The notes: generated by a model from the letters alone, not told the origin. Shown: positions 39,101 to 52,962, counted from the stretch's first letter. The stretch: DNA of 64,000 nucleotides from Camarhynchus parvulus (GCF_901933205.1 NC_044576.1:5427024-5491023), one strand, 5' to 3'. Numbers and translations are program-made.

Positions 39101-41772
39101 CCTTTAGCACCAACTGCCAGCACAAAATATTCACACCTACTGCAAACAAAACACATACCGACAAAGAGCACAGAAGGATATAAATAGCTGCTACACAGTC
39201 TTAGGGAGTCTCTGTGCAAGCATATTCTCACTTTAAGTTTTTTGTTTCAAAACCAGTTGATTTCTTAGCAAATCACTGAATCTTTTCAATGCAAACTGTG
39301 TCTGAATTGTAAGTCAAAGGAGCAAAGAAACTTATTCATGGGGAGTGGTTTTGAGAAAACCTAGTATTAGACAGCAAGGGTAACTCTTCAAAGGAAGCGA
39401 TGAGGACAAAGTACTAAAAGCCTTCTATTCTCAGTCCCCTCACTAAAAAAGCCAGATAGGGACAACATCTGACTCACTTTCCAGTGTCTCAGGAACAACA
39501 CATGTTAATAACATAGTGAGTGAAAAAGGCAGGAGCCTCTTCTCCAGGCAGGAGCAGGCAGTCAGATCCCAATGGGAGAATGATGGTGTTTAAGGCAAGC
39601 AGAGCAGCCTGGAACCAGCAGCCTCAGCTGCTTGCTCACAGGCCCAGCAGTGGCTGCTGCTGCTGTCAGCACTGGCAGCAAGCTGGTCTGCACTCTTACA
39701 GGGTTGGAAATGTGTCATTAACAAGTGGGACTGGAATAGCAAAATTTATCAGATTTCTTTCTCTTGCCTACAGACAATAGTCAGGGGCAATAATAAAAAC
39801 TCAGTGACCATCGCTCACTTTTAATCTGGTCTCTATTCCAGACTCATTTCCTTTAATGAGCACAACCTCATGTCCAAATGAACTCACCCAGCAAACAAAT
39901 TCAGGTTGTAGAAGCCACCTGGCTCTAAATCTATATTGAAGGGTTGAGATTTTCTAAGTACTCACTGATACAACTAACTCTGTGGATAGGCCACTGCTGA
40001 CACAAGAGGCTAAACTTTAATATGGATTAGAGAGATGGAACTAGCCTGGCACGCTAAGAAGGTATTCTGCATGCTACCTAGTAATTAATCTATTTAAAAT
40101 GCAAAAGGAGAATAATTTAAAATGTCAGTTTAAAATTCAAAGAGATGAAACCAACAACGAGGTCAAATTTGAAAAGGAGAAATAAGAAGAAACAGAAAGC
40201 CAGCTATTATGGTTCCAGAATGATTTTATAAACATCCTCCATTGAATGAGGCCTTATAAAAATGAACAGAGAAGGATCTCCAACAGAGCCAAACCAGCAG
40301 GTAGGATGCAAATACAAGTAAACAAAAAGCAACTGAAGAGTGTCTTGTGGGTATTAAACTTCCAATATTCAAAATTTAATGTAAATTCTTCATAAAACAT
40401 GCAAAAAGCAAAAATTAAATATTAGAGTAATAAACTCAAGGCAACTGCCTCACATTGGAGATCTACCTCCCTATGCCCAAAGAAATACAAGCAAACAGTA
40501 GCAACAATAACAGAAAATCCAATTAATTTACTAATTATCTTTTTTAAAGCCTCCTACCTTTGTTGTCATCATAAAATTCCAAACTGAAAGTAGGACCATA
40601 ACATGAGTACCTCTGGTGTCTTCCCTCCCTATGCAAAGAGAAGAAAGAAATCCCCACACCACCAGCAAGACCTGGTTTTTAGCATCACAATAGTGTTTAT
40701 GGAGGGCAGCAGGGAGCTTAGCTCAAAGCTCAGGTCAGGCGCAACCTGAGCAACCCTCATCTGCAGTTCATGAGTTAGACAGCTTTAAGCATTGATTTCA
40801 AGACCAAATCCACAAACTACAAATTGAATTACAGCTGTTGGAGGACGATCTGTAAATAAGACATTGCAGGAGTTTGTACACACAGACATTTGCTACTTTA
40901 ATTGCTGGTTTGAATACTTATACTGCAATAACTGGGCAGATGCTGTTCTTAAGCCCCTTATAACAGAAAAAATGCAACAAAATAGGACAAGGACACGAAC
41001 AGAAACACCAGTTTGCAGCATGTTTTTCATCATTGATCTTACAGGATGTTGACAGACCAAGTTCTTGTGTGGGACAGCATTTTTTGGTACAATTGGAGAT
41101 TGGAATTCTTTATCAATCCTGCATCTGACACACAGTCTTCTTTGGCTATACCGAATTGTAAAGGTTTTCAGAAGTTGAAAAATGACTAGATTTGCCAACA
41201 GCATGTTATATTTATCAACTGTGTGTCTTCAGGAAAATGAATTTGCCATGCTGTCAGAAACTGTCTGCTTTGGGAGGTGTGATCAAACTTTAGCCATTGG
41301 TGTAGAAATGGAATTCTTTCTTGCAGTTCATTGCTTTCCAGCTCAAAGGTTTATTTATGGACTATAGATTATACAAGACCTTAAAACAAATTGTGGGTGT
41401 AGCAGCTGTTTATAAAACAATCAAACCTGATTGCACATTTTGAATAAAAATTCACTTTTGCACGTACACAAAGCTATGAGGAATCTTTATCTCACTCAAG
41501 CCCCAAAGGGAGCACATGGCTGGCAAATAGCAAAGGAATTGAGCTTCCCTGTTTGCATTTTTTGGGAGTAGAAGCTTGCAGTGTGTAGAGAAGTCCATAG
41601 ACATGCCAGAGCAGCAGACTCAACACAAACATTAGCAAGAGGCAACCCATGGAGAAACCAGGGTAAGCACATCTCAGCCTAGGAGAGAAAGGCAGGCTGC
41701 AGAGTTCATTGATCTCTACTCATACCTGCTCAATCTGCACCAAAGGTAAGGGCTGAGACTGATTTCAAGGTC
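33196..41772. other. AT-rich non-coding DNA, no gene seen
   Basis: No supported gene lies in these 8.6 kb. An inverted repeat (34888-34902 with 34922-34937) could form a 15-bp stem. At 36.05-36.12 kb there is a faint CR1-like tail. The 37.48-37.88 and 40.8-41.5 kb segments are complex, repeat-free and rich in homeodomain-like words. They could be conserved non-coding elements, but that cannot be shown from one sequence. Confidence 0.5.
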
Positions 41773-41777
41773 AAGGG

Positions 41778-42429
41778 TGTGACAGGACCTTTCGCCCCCG
41801 ACACGGAAGTTTATCTCTTTACCCCATAAGGCTAAAACTAGGCCAGAATAAGCTTGCCTCGTGGTGAGTTAACCTGGCTGAAAATATCCTTAGCCAGCAA
41901 TAAACATCCTGCCTCATATGCATGGGAACAGATAAGCAAAAATCCATGACTGACAGACACAGCACTTTCACAAACTATAAAAGAGCACTAAAATTTTCAT
42001 AAAATCAGAAACCTCTTACATACTCTCTGAGTATGTGGAGAGTTCTCCTTGAAAATGAAGACGCCCACCTCGAGTTACTTGCCTGGGACTGAGAGGAAGG
42101 AGACTTCCATGCACCACTATCATTCATTGGTAAGTGACAGTGGCTCCTAATCTATACTATTTCTTCATTAGCTGTAATATAGGTACCTTTTATTAGGTTT
42201 TTTTAACCTACTAGCAGTTCTTTTTATCTACTAATAGTTCTTTTTCATTGATCCTGTGTAGTAAGTAAGCCTGTTAAAGCCTTACATGTGTTTTTCCTTG
42301 TGCCTATTTAATAAATAATTCATGTTGTAATAGACCTGATCAGTCATTATTAAGAACTTGTGAGTGAGAGTGGTTTCAGGATGCTGGCCTCCTCAATAAA
42401 GCTGCTGCCCACTGCCAGAGACCTGAGCA
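41778..42429 (+). mobile_element. Solo LTR with TATA box and poly(A) signals
   Basis: The block opens TGTGACAGGACCTTTCGCCC and ends CCTGAGCA. It is preceded by AAGGG (41773-41777) and followed by AAGGC (42430-42434), a 5-bp duplication with one mismatch. It contains a well-formed TATA box (TATAAAAG at 41976-41983) and AATAAA at 42310-42315 and 42395-42400, in that order on the + strand. Two copies of a 20-bp unit (CTACTARYAGTTCTTTTT) lie at about 42213-42252. No primer-binding site follows, so this is a solo LTR. The length of 652 bp and 5-bp duplication would suit an ERV1 or ERVL type, but the class is not certain. Confidence 0.65.
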
Positions 42430-42434
42430 AAGGC

Positions 42435-45400
42435 AGGGGCTGTCTAAACTCCCCCATCTCATTCATAAAGGGGAACGTTTATCAAGAACTGTGAAAAGCA
42501 ACAAATATAAGTAGGTTTGAAACCATTTAAGGCTGACCCAGAATGGCTGTTGCTCCTCTGTCTGGCAGAGGGACCTCCCCATCCCTGCCAGGCATCACAT
42601 GTTTTGGAGGACCCAGTGTTTCCCTCCTGGTCAGAGGCCAGGCTTGGGAAGAGTGGTATGGAACATGAAGGCTGAACACCTCTACCAAGGCACAGGGAGC
42701 TCCTCTGGTGCCACCTCTGGCATTGCATCACACCCAAACGACCCCATAGCCATCTGCCCAGGCCTTTACAAGCTGCTAAAAGGATATCTGAGCACAAAAC
42801 TCTGGGGTCCTCTGCTCCTGCTGTGTCTCCCAGCATCCAGTCCCCTGGCAGGGCCACAGGCCCCTGGGCCCCTCATTACACAGAGGGTCAGCAGGTCATA
42901 GCTCCTGGCCCCAGGCTCCCCCCAGAGCTCCATCTGCAGCTCCACTATGGTTGCCCCTGACCAACCTGCTCTGAAAGGATTCTTCAACAAGTCGTCACCA
43001 TGGGGTTTTTTCTGCCAGGGATAGAGAGTTTTGATTTTGAAGTCACACCTTCAAGGTCTCCTACAGACGTTGTCTCCCTCCAGGAAAGTCATTCCAGAGA
43101 CTCTACTAGTGAGCAGCCCCATCGCCCTCCTCTCCTGAGAAAATACAAGAGTGAATCTTCTAGATTATTTTGAATGTCATAAGCAATAAAACATTCTCCG
43201 CAAATCTAGGGAGTACAGATCCCAGGCCTGATGGCACCAATCTCAACTAGTCAGTGAGTAAAATACAAAAAGGTTGGAGTTATTAATCTGTCATATACTG
43301 CATGACAGCTCTTGAAGATACTCTACAATAACTCTTTGCCCATCACAACAGCTAATCTTTCATAAGGCTAATACTTAATCGCTAACATTTTTGTTAGGCA
43401 GAAAAACAAAAAGACTCAGTCCTCTATGTATTACATAATTTCTACCTAGGAATGAAAGCAACGGGATTGTTTTCATTAACCTTTCATTCTTATAAAAGGA
43501 CAAAAATCAATATCAAATTTATTCAGGCAAGTGAAAAGCAATCTCAAGTGATTTCACAAGGGATTTCACTACCATTGCTTTTTTCCTCCCACAAATTCTC
43601 ATAAAAAATATTATGATCTGTCCAAATGTAAGACAAATAGAAAAGGCAAGATACTGTCAGCTCCTCAAAGGCACAGGATTAAACTGCCTTTTTACAGCTG
43701 GATAACTGTCTTGGTCAAAATATTGTTTTCTTTGGAATCCTAAGCAAGTCTGCACCATCTTACTGACAACCTGTGATGCACTTGTTGCACGACACTAAGC
43801 TGACCTCTTTTTTTAAAAGTACCTGTGATACAGATTTTCTCTTTTGGCAAATTAAACTATTTCTTTTTGGTGTACTTTGGCCTTTTGTGCCATGAACAGA
43901 GATTTGAATTACAGGGATTTTTATGCACTTTCTGACTTTGCTGGTACTGTTAAATATTCCACAGCATTATGCCTTTTAAAGAACTGACTGAATTCACAAT
44001 CAAACATCTGACAAAAGCAATGATAAAAACTCACCAAGTAATTTGGCAGCAGCTCAATTTTCCACAGAGGACCAAAAATGCTGAAAAACACCAAACATGA
44101 ATATAAATGTTTAGTTTCATCTGTGACTTGACCCCTTCCCATGAATTCTCCACATATCCTTTCAGAGTCTGCCACAATGCTGTGAGGGGGACGGAGGGAG
44201 GGAGCAGGGGCAGCCTCAGCCTGGTGCATCAGGCCCCACTGGTTCCTACAAAGCTCACCAAACTGGACTTTTTTTTTTTTGTTGTTTTTGTTACAGTAGC
44301 CTTAAAAAATATCTTTAAAAATAAAATTATAAATGGCTTCTATCAGTACCACTACTCCATAGGTATATCTTTACTGCAGCTGTTTACTTTTAGTAGTAGT
44401 AGTTTTGGTCTCCTTGCCCAGGGTGGTCCTTTTGGAGAGTCTGAGGTCAGTCATAACTAATTTTCAAAACTTCAGCATCTAGGGAAACTTGTGAATTATT
44501 TTCACTATGCAAAACATACCTAAGATTACAAAAAGTAGAGCAGAATTTGAATGCCAAACTATCACCCATCAGCAAAGGCGTTCAGAGTAAGATCAGCTCC
44601 TGGTGCTGTTTACCCATTTGCAATTGTTTAGAGGTAAACATCATCTCTCTTCCAGGGGCAGAAATTAGGGGGCTGAGTCCATCAGGGTGGGTTCCTAAAA
44701 GCCTCCATTGTGCTCTGAGCTCTGCAATCACACTGCACAGGGACATGCATCTCCTCTTCCACTTCCCTGTGGTGGTACAAAAAGGTGTGCTGGCTTTGAG
44801 AAGGATGGAAATCACCAGTTTGTTACTTCTTCCATCATGTTTTCCACTAGGCAATGGAGCTTGTGGTGTTGGGAAATGTGCAGCTTTCCTTGGAAATATT
44901 AATGGATGGAAAAGCAAGCCCAAAATTGCAGCAACTGCTGAAGGCCTTAATCTGCTATGCATTTGGGCATGTTTCAAAAACTCTGTGCTCAAAAATGAAC
45001 AAAAAGATGTCGAGATATAAGCAGAAATCCAGACAATGACTACTTAAATTCAAGTGAGAAAGCACATAAAAACTCCCAGAAATATCTCCAGGTCTTTGTG
45101 AATCGTGTTACAAGGCTACAGGGCAGCCAGTCTATGCAAAGTGCCATCAGGAAACCTTTGGGAATACTGCATGTAAGATAACCGTGACCTTAGTATGACA
45201 GTTATATTTGGAGAACCACTGAAATGCTAGCCATGCTGCTTGAACTGCTAAAAAAACTCCCAGAATCACTATTTGGATTTATTCACTGTAGATTAATTAT
45301 AACACACAAGAAGATGAAAAAAATTATAAGGGACAAAAATTTGCCAGTTAAAAGGATCTAATTCTAGTAAATATCTTATTTAATTTAAAAAAATTACTGT

Positions 45401-46000
45401 ATAAATACTGCCATGCTTTTAGGATGCTGTGTAATTCACCATCACCTAAAAGCAGGGAAAAAGTAGATAGCAAGGGAATATTCTGGGGAAAAGTGAAGAG
45501 GTTCTTATTTTAATTCTGTTTAAAAAACAACACCAGGACAACAAAAATAAGTATTTGGAGGTGCAGAATGCACTTCAAAGCCTTCTCATTTTCTCTCAGC
45601 AAAGTGTGAGTTGGCAGGTGTGAAGGACCTGCCTTTGACAGGCTATCAATCTACAAAGATGAATCTACTGCTAATTAAAGTTAGCTAGGTTAATCACAGA
45701 AATTCAATATTTATATTCTCATTTCAATTATTTATGCAGAAACTTCACAGAAACTTATAGCTATTCTCAAAGACTATTGTTAGACATATAGTTATAAATT
45801 TATGCTTGTAAGGTCATGCAAGTGAAAGCTGAAGCCACACTGTGGTTTTTCCACAAAACACAAAATCCCATTTCCTACATGGAGCCATCAACAGTCCCAT
45901 CAGCAAGAAACAGATTAGCAGAACTACAAGAAGGGCCAGGGATTATGTCTTAGTTTAGAGACAAGTTTATGAGAAAAACACTTTGGAATGAGTGTTTCCT
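42435..46000. other. Non-coding DNA, no gene seen
   Basis: A GC-richer patch at 42.55-42.99 kb and open frames of 157 and 136 codons on opposite strands at 44.55-45.02 kb attract notice, but none has a recognisable domain. Two frames open over the same DNA argue for chance or an old repeat. Nothing else was identified. Confidence 0.5.
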
Positions 46001-46540
46001 CTAAAAAAAAAAAAAGTTCCAACAATCCCTTTCTCTCAATAAGAAATTGATACTAGTGGATCAAAGTGAAAAAAACCAAGCCTTTACTGACAAATAGGGT
46101 GCCCCCAAAAAAAAAAAAGCTAGATATTGAATTGTCAGACCTTACCACACACACACACACCCCACACTGGCACAAAAAAAAAGCCCAAAATGCCAGAGAA
46201 AAAAAAAAACCACACAGGGTGGGAGGAAAAACCATTAAACAGCTCTGGCTCCTATCTCAGGGAAGGGAAAAAACCAAAGGGTTCATGCAGCAGCTCAGGC
46301 AAAATAGATAAGAACGTGGTGAATCTCTGGCATGGGTCCCCCCTCTTCACAGCAGATGAAGCTGGTGGATTTGGTGTCTTTTCTCTTGTTGGCTCAGCTT
46401 TTCCAAGGTCTGGGGCTGGGATGGAGCAGTCCCTCACCTTCTCGCTGGTCCCTAGCCAATTCATCTCCTGTCAATTTTTCTCTCTGATCTCAGACCAAAA
46501 CCAAACTGTTCAACTCAAGAAAAAAAAAAAAAGACACTGA
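46001..46540. repeat. A-tract and AC low-complexity cluster
   Basis: At least five A-runs of nine or more bases (near 46002, 46108, 46176, 46200 and 46520) and an AC run at 46147-46160 are packed into about 540 bp. The lysine-rich 137-codon open frame across it is a product of this composition and not a gene. Confidence 0.7.
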
Positions 46541-49500
46541 AGGATTGCTGTCACAGTTTCCAAGGCCAGGGGAAGGGAAAAACACTTCTTGCCTAAGCTA
46601 ACAAAAACCAAGCTACCTAAGCAAAAAAAGGAACCCAGTCCACAAGGCATGCCAGACACCTGGAGAGTGAGGCTTTGGAAAAGCCCACCAAGGAGCCCCA
46701 AGGCTCCCCCCTCCCCCAGACCCACCTTAAAACTACAGCAGCCATCTCTAGGCACAGAGCAGATGATGAGGGAATAGAAAAACCACCCCAAGACAGATCA
46801 GCACCCTAGTACAACTCCCTAGTGGACTTGAAATGGGGCTTTCCTGAAGGGGTTATGCATCAGAAAACATTCAAGCCACTCATTTCCACTCCCAGACTTG
46901 TCTCTTGCATATCAGATAGCAATTTTAGAATCCAAGTTTGCCAAAGCATCAGATTCGTGCCAGCTTTTACCAATCATTAGAGACCAATTATGTCTGTCCA
47001 CTTTGAGTTTGCTTGCAGACATAAGGACTAAGGACTCATATTTAACCCAGCACTGCTCAAGCAGAGGGCTAGAAAGGGCACAGATGATCATCACTGAGCC
47101 TCTAGCCATGCAGAACAGACAACATTTGTTGTGCATGAAAGATGTTAATCTGGTTTATCCTCAAAGAACTCCAGAGTTCTTTGGAAGAACTCTCATAGAA
47201 AACTTCAAAAGAAGATGAAGTGCTACATTTTGCCATGTCAATGTATGCTACTGCCTAATTATTGTACCTATAGCTACCCAGAACTTCCCTCACTGCAGTT
47301 TAAGCCCCATTTCCCCTCATGCCACACACTCTGACTTACGAGACCACATGGATATTTACAATCTCTTGAAACTAGTCACTAGTGTCCCTAGCCCAGACAC
47401 ATACCTTGTGCATTGTCAGACACAGCCAACCCAAATTATGTGCAGATCACTAGTGCTTTCTCACTAGTGGAAATTTTTGTTCTATGCAAGGAGAGTTTTA
47501 AATTCCACTGGGAAATTTCACAGCTTTTAGGGTGGCAATGCTCTTTCTGGTCTGCTGGTAATCAAAGTGTCAAGTCATCTAGGTACCAGTGCAGATGACT
47601 GCTTTTTTGTGCTGAAATTTTGCCGTGATAGTTACCAAAAAAAAAAAATCTCATCTGTTACTTTAGGTTGGCTTTTGTCTTACTGGTTTTGTCTTCAACA
47701 GTTCCGCAAGTGCAAGCAACAGCCCCTAGCTCCACTCATGTCAGGATCAGCTAAGACTAGCTCCTCTTCTGGGCTTATGTCCTGGTGCATTGTCCAAATC
47801 TTTATACTTTCACTCTTCCACATATCCTCCAACTGGCTCAGCTGTGCATTCAACTGGCTGGCTTCCATTCTGCTTCATAGTACATTGAATACATTATGGA
47901 CATCAGATTTGAGGTCTTCCAGATATTGCTGTGGCTAATTTCAGATTACCCAGGCTTTTCAAAAGCTCCTCGCTCATATGCAAAGCCTTCCAGTTAACAG
48001 CACTGGAGTTGCTGCCATTCCCACCACTGGAGTCTCAGTGCTTCCAAATCAGTTTAAGAATGTAAAAAAATACAAAACTGACTTGGTATCCCTTTGCTCA
48101 CAGCAGCTGAGGTGCAAGGGAGAGGCAAGAAGCAACCCACATTTACTGTGCTCTTTCCAGGCTGACTCCCCAGCATTTCCAAGAACCCCCCTTGCCATTC
48201 CCTGACTCCAAGGGCAGTGTTTAAAACTGTGATTTTCAACAAGTTTTAACACAACTTTTTGTTTAGATTAAATATGATGCATGCATGCCCCTTTCAAGGC
48301 AGAACAGCAGAACGGCTGATTTATGGCCTCTCTCAATAGAACCGGGGTACAAAGTTGTTCTGCTCTCACTGTAGTCAGTTGAAGACGTCAGTGGGCACGT
48401 GTTCAAATAGAGAGAGCAATTAAACCACTTTTACACAGAACATAAGCTGGGCTTCTGTCCCTCATGACAAAATGAGTAACAGCTGGCACCCAGAATTAAT
48501 CAATTGTTCCTCCTCCAGCAGTTATTATTACAATTGTTTTTCTTTTTTTAACTAACCATTTTGGGAAGAAACAGAACTCCTTAAACACCCCTCATTCTAT
48601 GTCCAGAACAAAGGGAGTTTAACACTGGTACTCTCTGTGGCAGTTACAAAAGAAGGCAAAAAAAAAAAAAAGGAGAGCAGGGGACCATGCAATCCTCCTT
48701 TAGCTCCACATCTGTCTCCATTCCTGAACCAGGAATAAGTTGAACCAATGTAGGACATCTAGCTGTATGAAAGCCCTATGAATGCCTCCTCTTGCCAACA
48801 TTTTGGTCTTGACAAAGCTCTCCAGCATCCAGAAGAAGGAGGTGGGTGAGCACAGAGCTTGGCTACAGCACAGCCCCCTCACCAACCTCCCTTTCACCAA
48901 CAGAAACTGTCACTCAACAAGCCCGGGCAGAAATTAAACTCCCTTCTGTACAGAAGGTCCATGCATAATGTTCCAGGGGATGTGAATTATAAACACCTCT
49001 CCTTGGCAATTCACAATTAAACCTTTGAATAACAGAGTAGTCAGGCACATTAATTATGGCTAGGGCCAGTATTTTATCCCCAAGCAACGCCTTTGCAGCA
49101 AAGAGAGGTAGGTGGTAGCTATTCAGAAGGAAAAAGGCTGTGGTTTTGCCTTACAACTACTCCCAGAAGAAAGGTCAACTAAACAATTGCACTAAAGAGA
49201 CTCAAAGAACAGAGACTGAGCACTTTACAAACTCCCCTGCATCAAAACGTCATCACTCAGAGGTCCAAGATAGAAGCAAAGAGATGCCAGTCACTGTCAG
49301 ACACTCTTGACTATTGGCTTTTTTATCCCACCAAGGAACTGGGGGCTTTGGGGAACAGGGGAGCTTCCCAAGATTGGGATGCAGTAAGGCACTGCTGGAA
49401 TTCAGTCCTAAGGGCTCTGTGATCTCTCTTCTGCAAGTTCACTCTTGTTGAAAAAAATCAAATAGCTCAAACTTTTACTTAGGATTTAAACCTCTGCCTT

Positions 49501-52060
49501 CTCCATTTCCCATTCCTTGGATTAAAACCTTTTCTGATTGAAATGAGTTCTGAAGAGAGGGATCTTTGTGATGCCTCTCATTTTAAACTGCTGTACAAAT
49601 GTGTTTGTTTCATATAAAGAATATATTATAGAATTTATTTATAATGCTGATTTATACACATCTGTACACTTTTTATAGGCAAAATTCTTGCAAAAATAAA
49701 AACAATATAATGACTGAAATGGAGAGAATTTGTGCATTAAATCACCAAGCATAAGCAAAATATTTTGTCACAAGTAACAAAAGAACACAGATGGGAAAAA
49801 ACTCAAATATTCAGGGAATAAACATATTCTGGAAAAACTATTATGTAAAGCCTACTTAAAAAGGATTTGGAGGGCAGTTATGAATAGCATGATCCAACAG
49901 CAAAGGAAAATGTCAGTAAGTACATCCATAAAATGCTTCTTACATGGATGAGAAGGATTTCCATCTTTTAGTGAAATAAAAACATTGCACAGGACACCCA
50001 TAGCACAGGCCAGGCCAGTCCTATTCCCAACACAAAGGATACCAGAATTCAACCCATTCTGTAGTCTGAGAGCTAAAAGAGACCTCTGGGGTTCCCAAAT
50101 ATTCAACAGCTGAAAAAAAATGCACTTGTTTATCTGCCAGTATTTTCCATGTCTCTTTCATTTTCTTGTATTGCAGTGTCTGCTCTCCTGGGAAATTAAG
50201 GAGTTCATTTTATTATAAGATAGCCCTGAGATAGCCCTTAATTTACCTCCAATTTATTCATTTTATTAGCCACAACACTGCATCTTTCTTTGCTTCTGAA
50301 TAATCCCATTTTCCAATCCAAACATTCCACATTTATCACAACATAATTGCTGATATTTTGGCTATATGGTTTTGGATGGAAAACATCACTTTAAAGATAT
50401 GCTACAGAATATACCCTAGTGACAGGATTTTATCCTGATTTGCTTTTCTTATAGGCATTAATTGAACTTTCACACAGCATTTTTAAATTGACTTGGCTGC
50501 CTATCTTCCAGCTAGTGAAGCATAGCTGTCCATCTATCTTACACAGTAAACTTGCTGCAGTCTGATAACACACCTGAATCATCTCCATCTTCAGCCACAG
50601 GCATATTCAACATATTTTATATTTGTAAGCTTATTCTAAAACACACTTTGAAGTTCTCAGTGGTCTAAAGCCAGAAAATGTTTAACCAAAATACCCTGAC
50701 AAATATCCCTTTCTATACCATCAAATTGCTAAAATGTGCTTTCTAATTCTGAGTATTTTTAATAAAATCCTATTAGAAAATGAGGAGGCATAGAAATCTA
50801 TAATAGCCATTCTTTATAAAAAAATAAAAATCAAAAGAGGTTCCTTCTCCCCCTTGAGGAAGTTTGCCTCTTTTATATCATATAGATTTATTTACTGAAT
50901 ATTCACTATCAGTTACACATCTCTCTCCAGTGCCAGAAACAGATCATTAACTTGCTTTTTTTCTCTTTAATATGGAGTTAGACAAATTAATTTTCCACTT
51001 GCTTTGAACAGGAGAGACAAGTTTCCGATTAACTCAGAATTCAGGCTCCATGAGGGCTGAGCTTGTAAACTTTTCCAGGCACAATGGCAGCAGCACAACT
51101 GACAAATTTTCCTATTTACAGATCTTGTACCTGGTCAGCTGAAGGCACCCAGGGCCCCTGAAACAGGCATCCACAAGTGGGGGCACTTAGATGATTTTCC
51201 TTATATACCCACAGCATTTTCCCAAAGGAGAGGATCATTTCACCTGATCTGGACTGAGTTACTGTGAATCAAGCTGTTCTGTTTCCAGAGCAGAGCATTT
51301 GCAGCCTGTCAGAAGCAGTGAGTTTCTGCTGGCATATTTTTTTTCATCTGACACTCCACTAATCACATTTCAACTTGTTCTGCTCTTCATTCATCAGTTA
51401 TGTTGGATCTGAACTTCCCCTTACTGTCACTGGGGGGAAAAAAAGCAATATACTGCAGCACTAATTCCCTTCCTTTTCATTTAATTTTTGATCTCTGCAT
51501 CATAAAATGCTCTGCAAAATTTGCTAAATGTGTTTCATTTAAAATTGCTAATCTATTTTCGTATAAGATCTAAAGATTTATATGCCTCTGTTATATTTTC
51601 ACCAACTGGAATATGATTAGCAATTATTTCTCCAAGGATGGGTGGGCAGTACCTCTCTAGAGCTATTTTATTCTGTATCCCCTTATCTCCAAAGTAATAA
51701 GGTAATTCAGATGAAAGGAAAGGCTCATCAGCACATCAGTGCCCAAATTTTGACTCTACTGCCTAGTGGTTCACAAGCTCAGAAAAAAACCCTTCCAGCA
51801 CAGTCTGAGCATTTTCCTGTGGGACTCATTACAAAGAGCAGCTTGGTTCAGTCATCTGCTGGGCTGGCTTTTCCTCCCTCAAAAATAACTTGATATTCAC
51901 AGGAAATTCTCTGTAATTTTTTATGATATGAAGCCTTAAGACCAAAGATCTCACATCAAGGTTGACTGATACACTGCTTCTTAGGGACAAAAAGCCAGAA
52001 CCATTTTCAACTTCTCACAGACCACTGAGTCTGAGCACTGAGGAATGCTCTCTTATAGGT
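46541..52060. other. AT-rich non-coding DNA, no gene seen
   Basis: Open frames are short and overlapping. A near-perfect small palindrome sits at about 47164-47183 (AAAGAACTC CA GAGTTCTTT). A poly(A) run lies at about 48658-48671. No transposon family or exon was recognised. Confidence 0.5.
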
Positions 52061-52061
52061 T

Positions 52062-52128
52062 ATCACAGAATCCCAGAATTAACTAGTTTGGAAAACACCT
52101 TTAAGATCATCTAGTCCAACCTATCCAC
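52062..52128 (-). mobile_element. CR1 LINE, short 3' tail
   Basis: On the + strand ATCACAGAATCCCAGAATT leads into GGAAAACACCTTTAAGATCA and TCTAGTCCAACCTATCC. This is the reverse complement of a CR1 3' tail, including its terminal repeats. The copy is strongly truncated, keeping about 70 clear bases; a further 100 bp might be decayed continuation. It lies about 470 bp from the provirus insertion point and is unrelated to it. Confidence 0.8.
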
Positions 52129-52594
52129 AGGGACACCAGGACAGGGGTTCTGCTATTTCTGACAGTAGTAACAGACTTCTAGGGAGGTCCTCAGGGGCTG
52201 CTTTGGGGCCTTCAAATGCATCAGCAAAACTAAAAGTGGAATCTCTTCTACCACAACACTGAGTGGAAATTTAACATTAGAAGGAATAAAAAAAAAGGTA
52301 AAAACTTAGTAACAGTAGAAGAAAAAAAAAAACCCACATAGTATGCATTGAATGTTCTAGCTTCCTGTCAACATGCTTGTAGAGTAGGTTTTGAGGACAT
52401 TCAGACTTTAAGGGTACAAACAGGCCTTTAACCTCAGCCAAAACCTTGAACACCAGCTCCTCTCCCAGTCTGTTCTTGCTGCCTTTGAGCACAAATCACC
52501 TTTAGTATAGGGGCAATAACCTGTAAAGCCTCAGACCTCCTCTTCCTACTTCACACCATCACTTCCCCATCATAATGGTAACCACAGGCACAGG

Positions 52595-52600
52595 GACATC
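52595..52600. repeat. Target-site duplication, left of provirus
   Basis: GACATC stands directly before the left LTR and recurs directly after the right LTR at 56970-56975. The 6-bp perfect repeat shows a single integration event and an undisturbed provirus outline. A 6-bp duplication is typical of alpha- and betaretroviral integrases. Confidence 0.95.
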
Positions 52601-52947
52601 TGTAGCGGTAAGGGGTGACCTGGTTTCAAAGAATACAGCACGGCAACCCAACTCCCTCATGGGTCACTCGGGCCAGTGACACACGCAGACACCAATGTGG
52701 TGGACGGTCAAAGGCCTTTAATGTTACAGTTCGGGGGTTTTATAGATAGGGCTTCTACGCCAGGAAAGGGGTCGCACGCATGCTTAGCAAGGAGTGGAAA
52801 GTTACTGGTATTTCTATGTTAGAGGGGGCTACAAGTTTGGCTACATTCCAAGGGTGATTGTTATCGGGGACAGAGGGGGGAGAGAGGTTTCTGCATCTCC
52901 GCGTGACATCCCCGATATCTCATAAACGCCTGTCCCTGCCTGCTACA
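52601..52947 (-). repeat. 3' LTR of provirus
   Basis: This 347-bp LTR reads TGTAGCAGG...CGCTACA on the minus strand. A TATA box (TATAAAA) maps to + positions 52738-52744 and a variant poly(A) signal ATTAAA to 52717-52722. A GT-rich stretch, TGCGTGTGTC, follows about 30 nt downstream. The close spacing of TATA box and poly(A) signal implies a very short R region of roughly 20 nt, as in alpharetroviruses. It is nearly identical to the 5' LTR, with several of the gaps at runs of G or C. Confidence 0.95.
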
Positions 52948-52962
52948 TCTCCCCCTCTCTTT
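52948..52962 (-). promoter_or_regulatory. Polypurine tract (plus-strand primer)
   Basis: On the minus strand the bases immediately before the 3' LTR are AAAGAGAGGGGGAGA. A purine-only tract against U3 is the standard site where RNase H leaves the primer for second-strand synthesis. Its position fixes the orientation of the provirus. Confidence 0.92.

Noticed and set aside
44547..45020. 157- and 136-codon frames on opposite strands
   Set aside because: Both strands open over the same 400 bp, with no domain and no splice borders; chance or an old repeat is more likely.
46127..46540. Lysine-rich 137-codon frame
   Set aside because: It comes from A-runs and an AC repeat; low complexity only.
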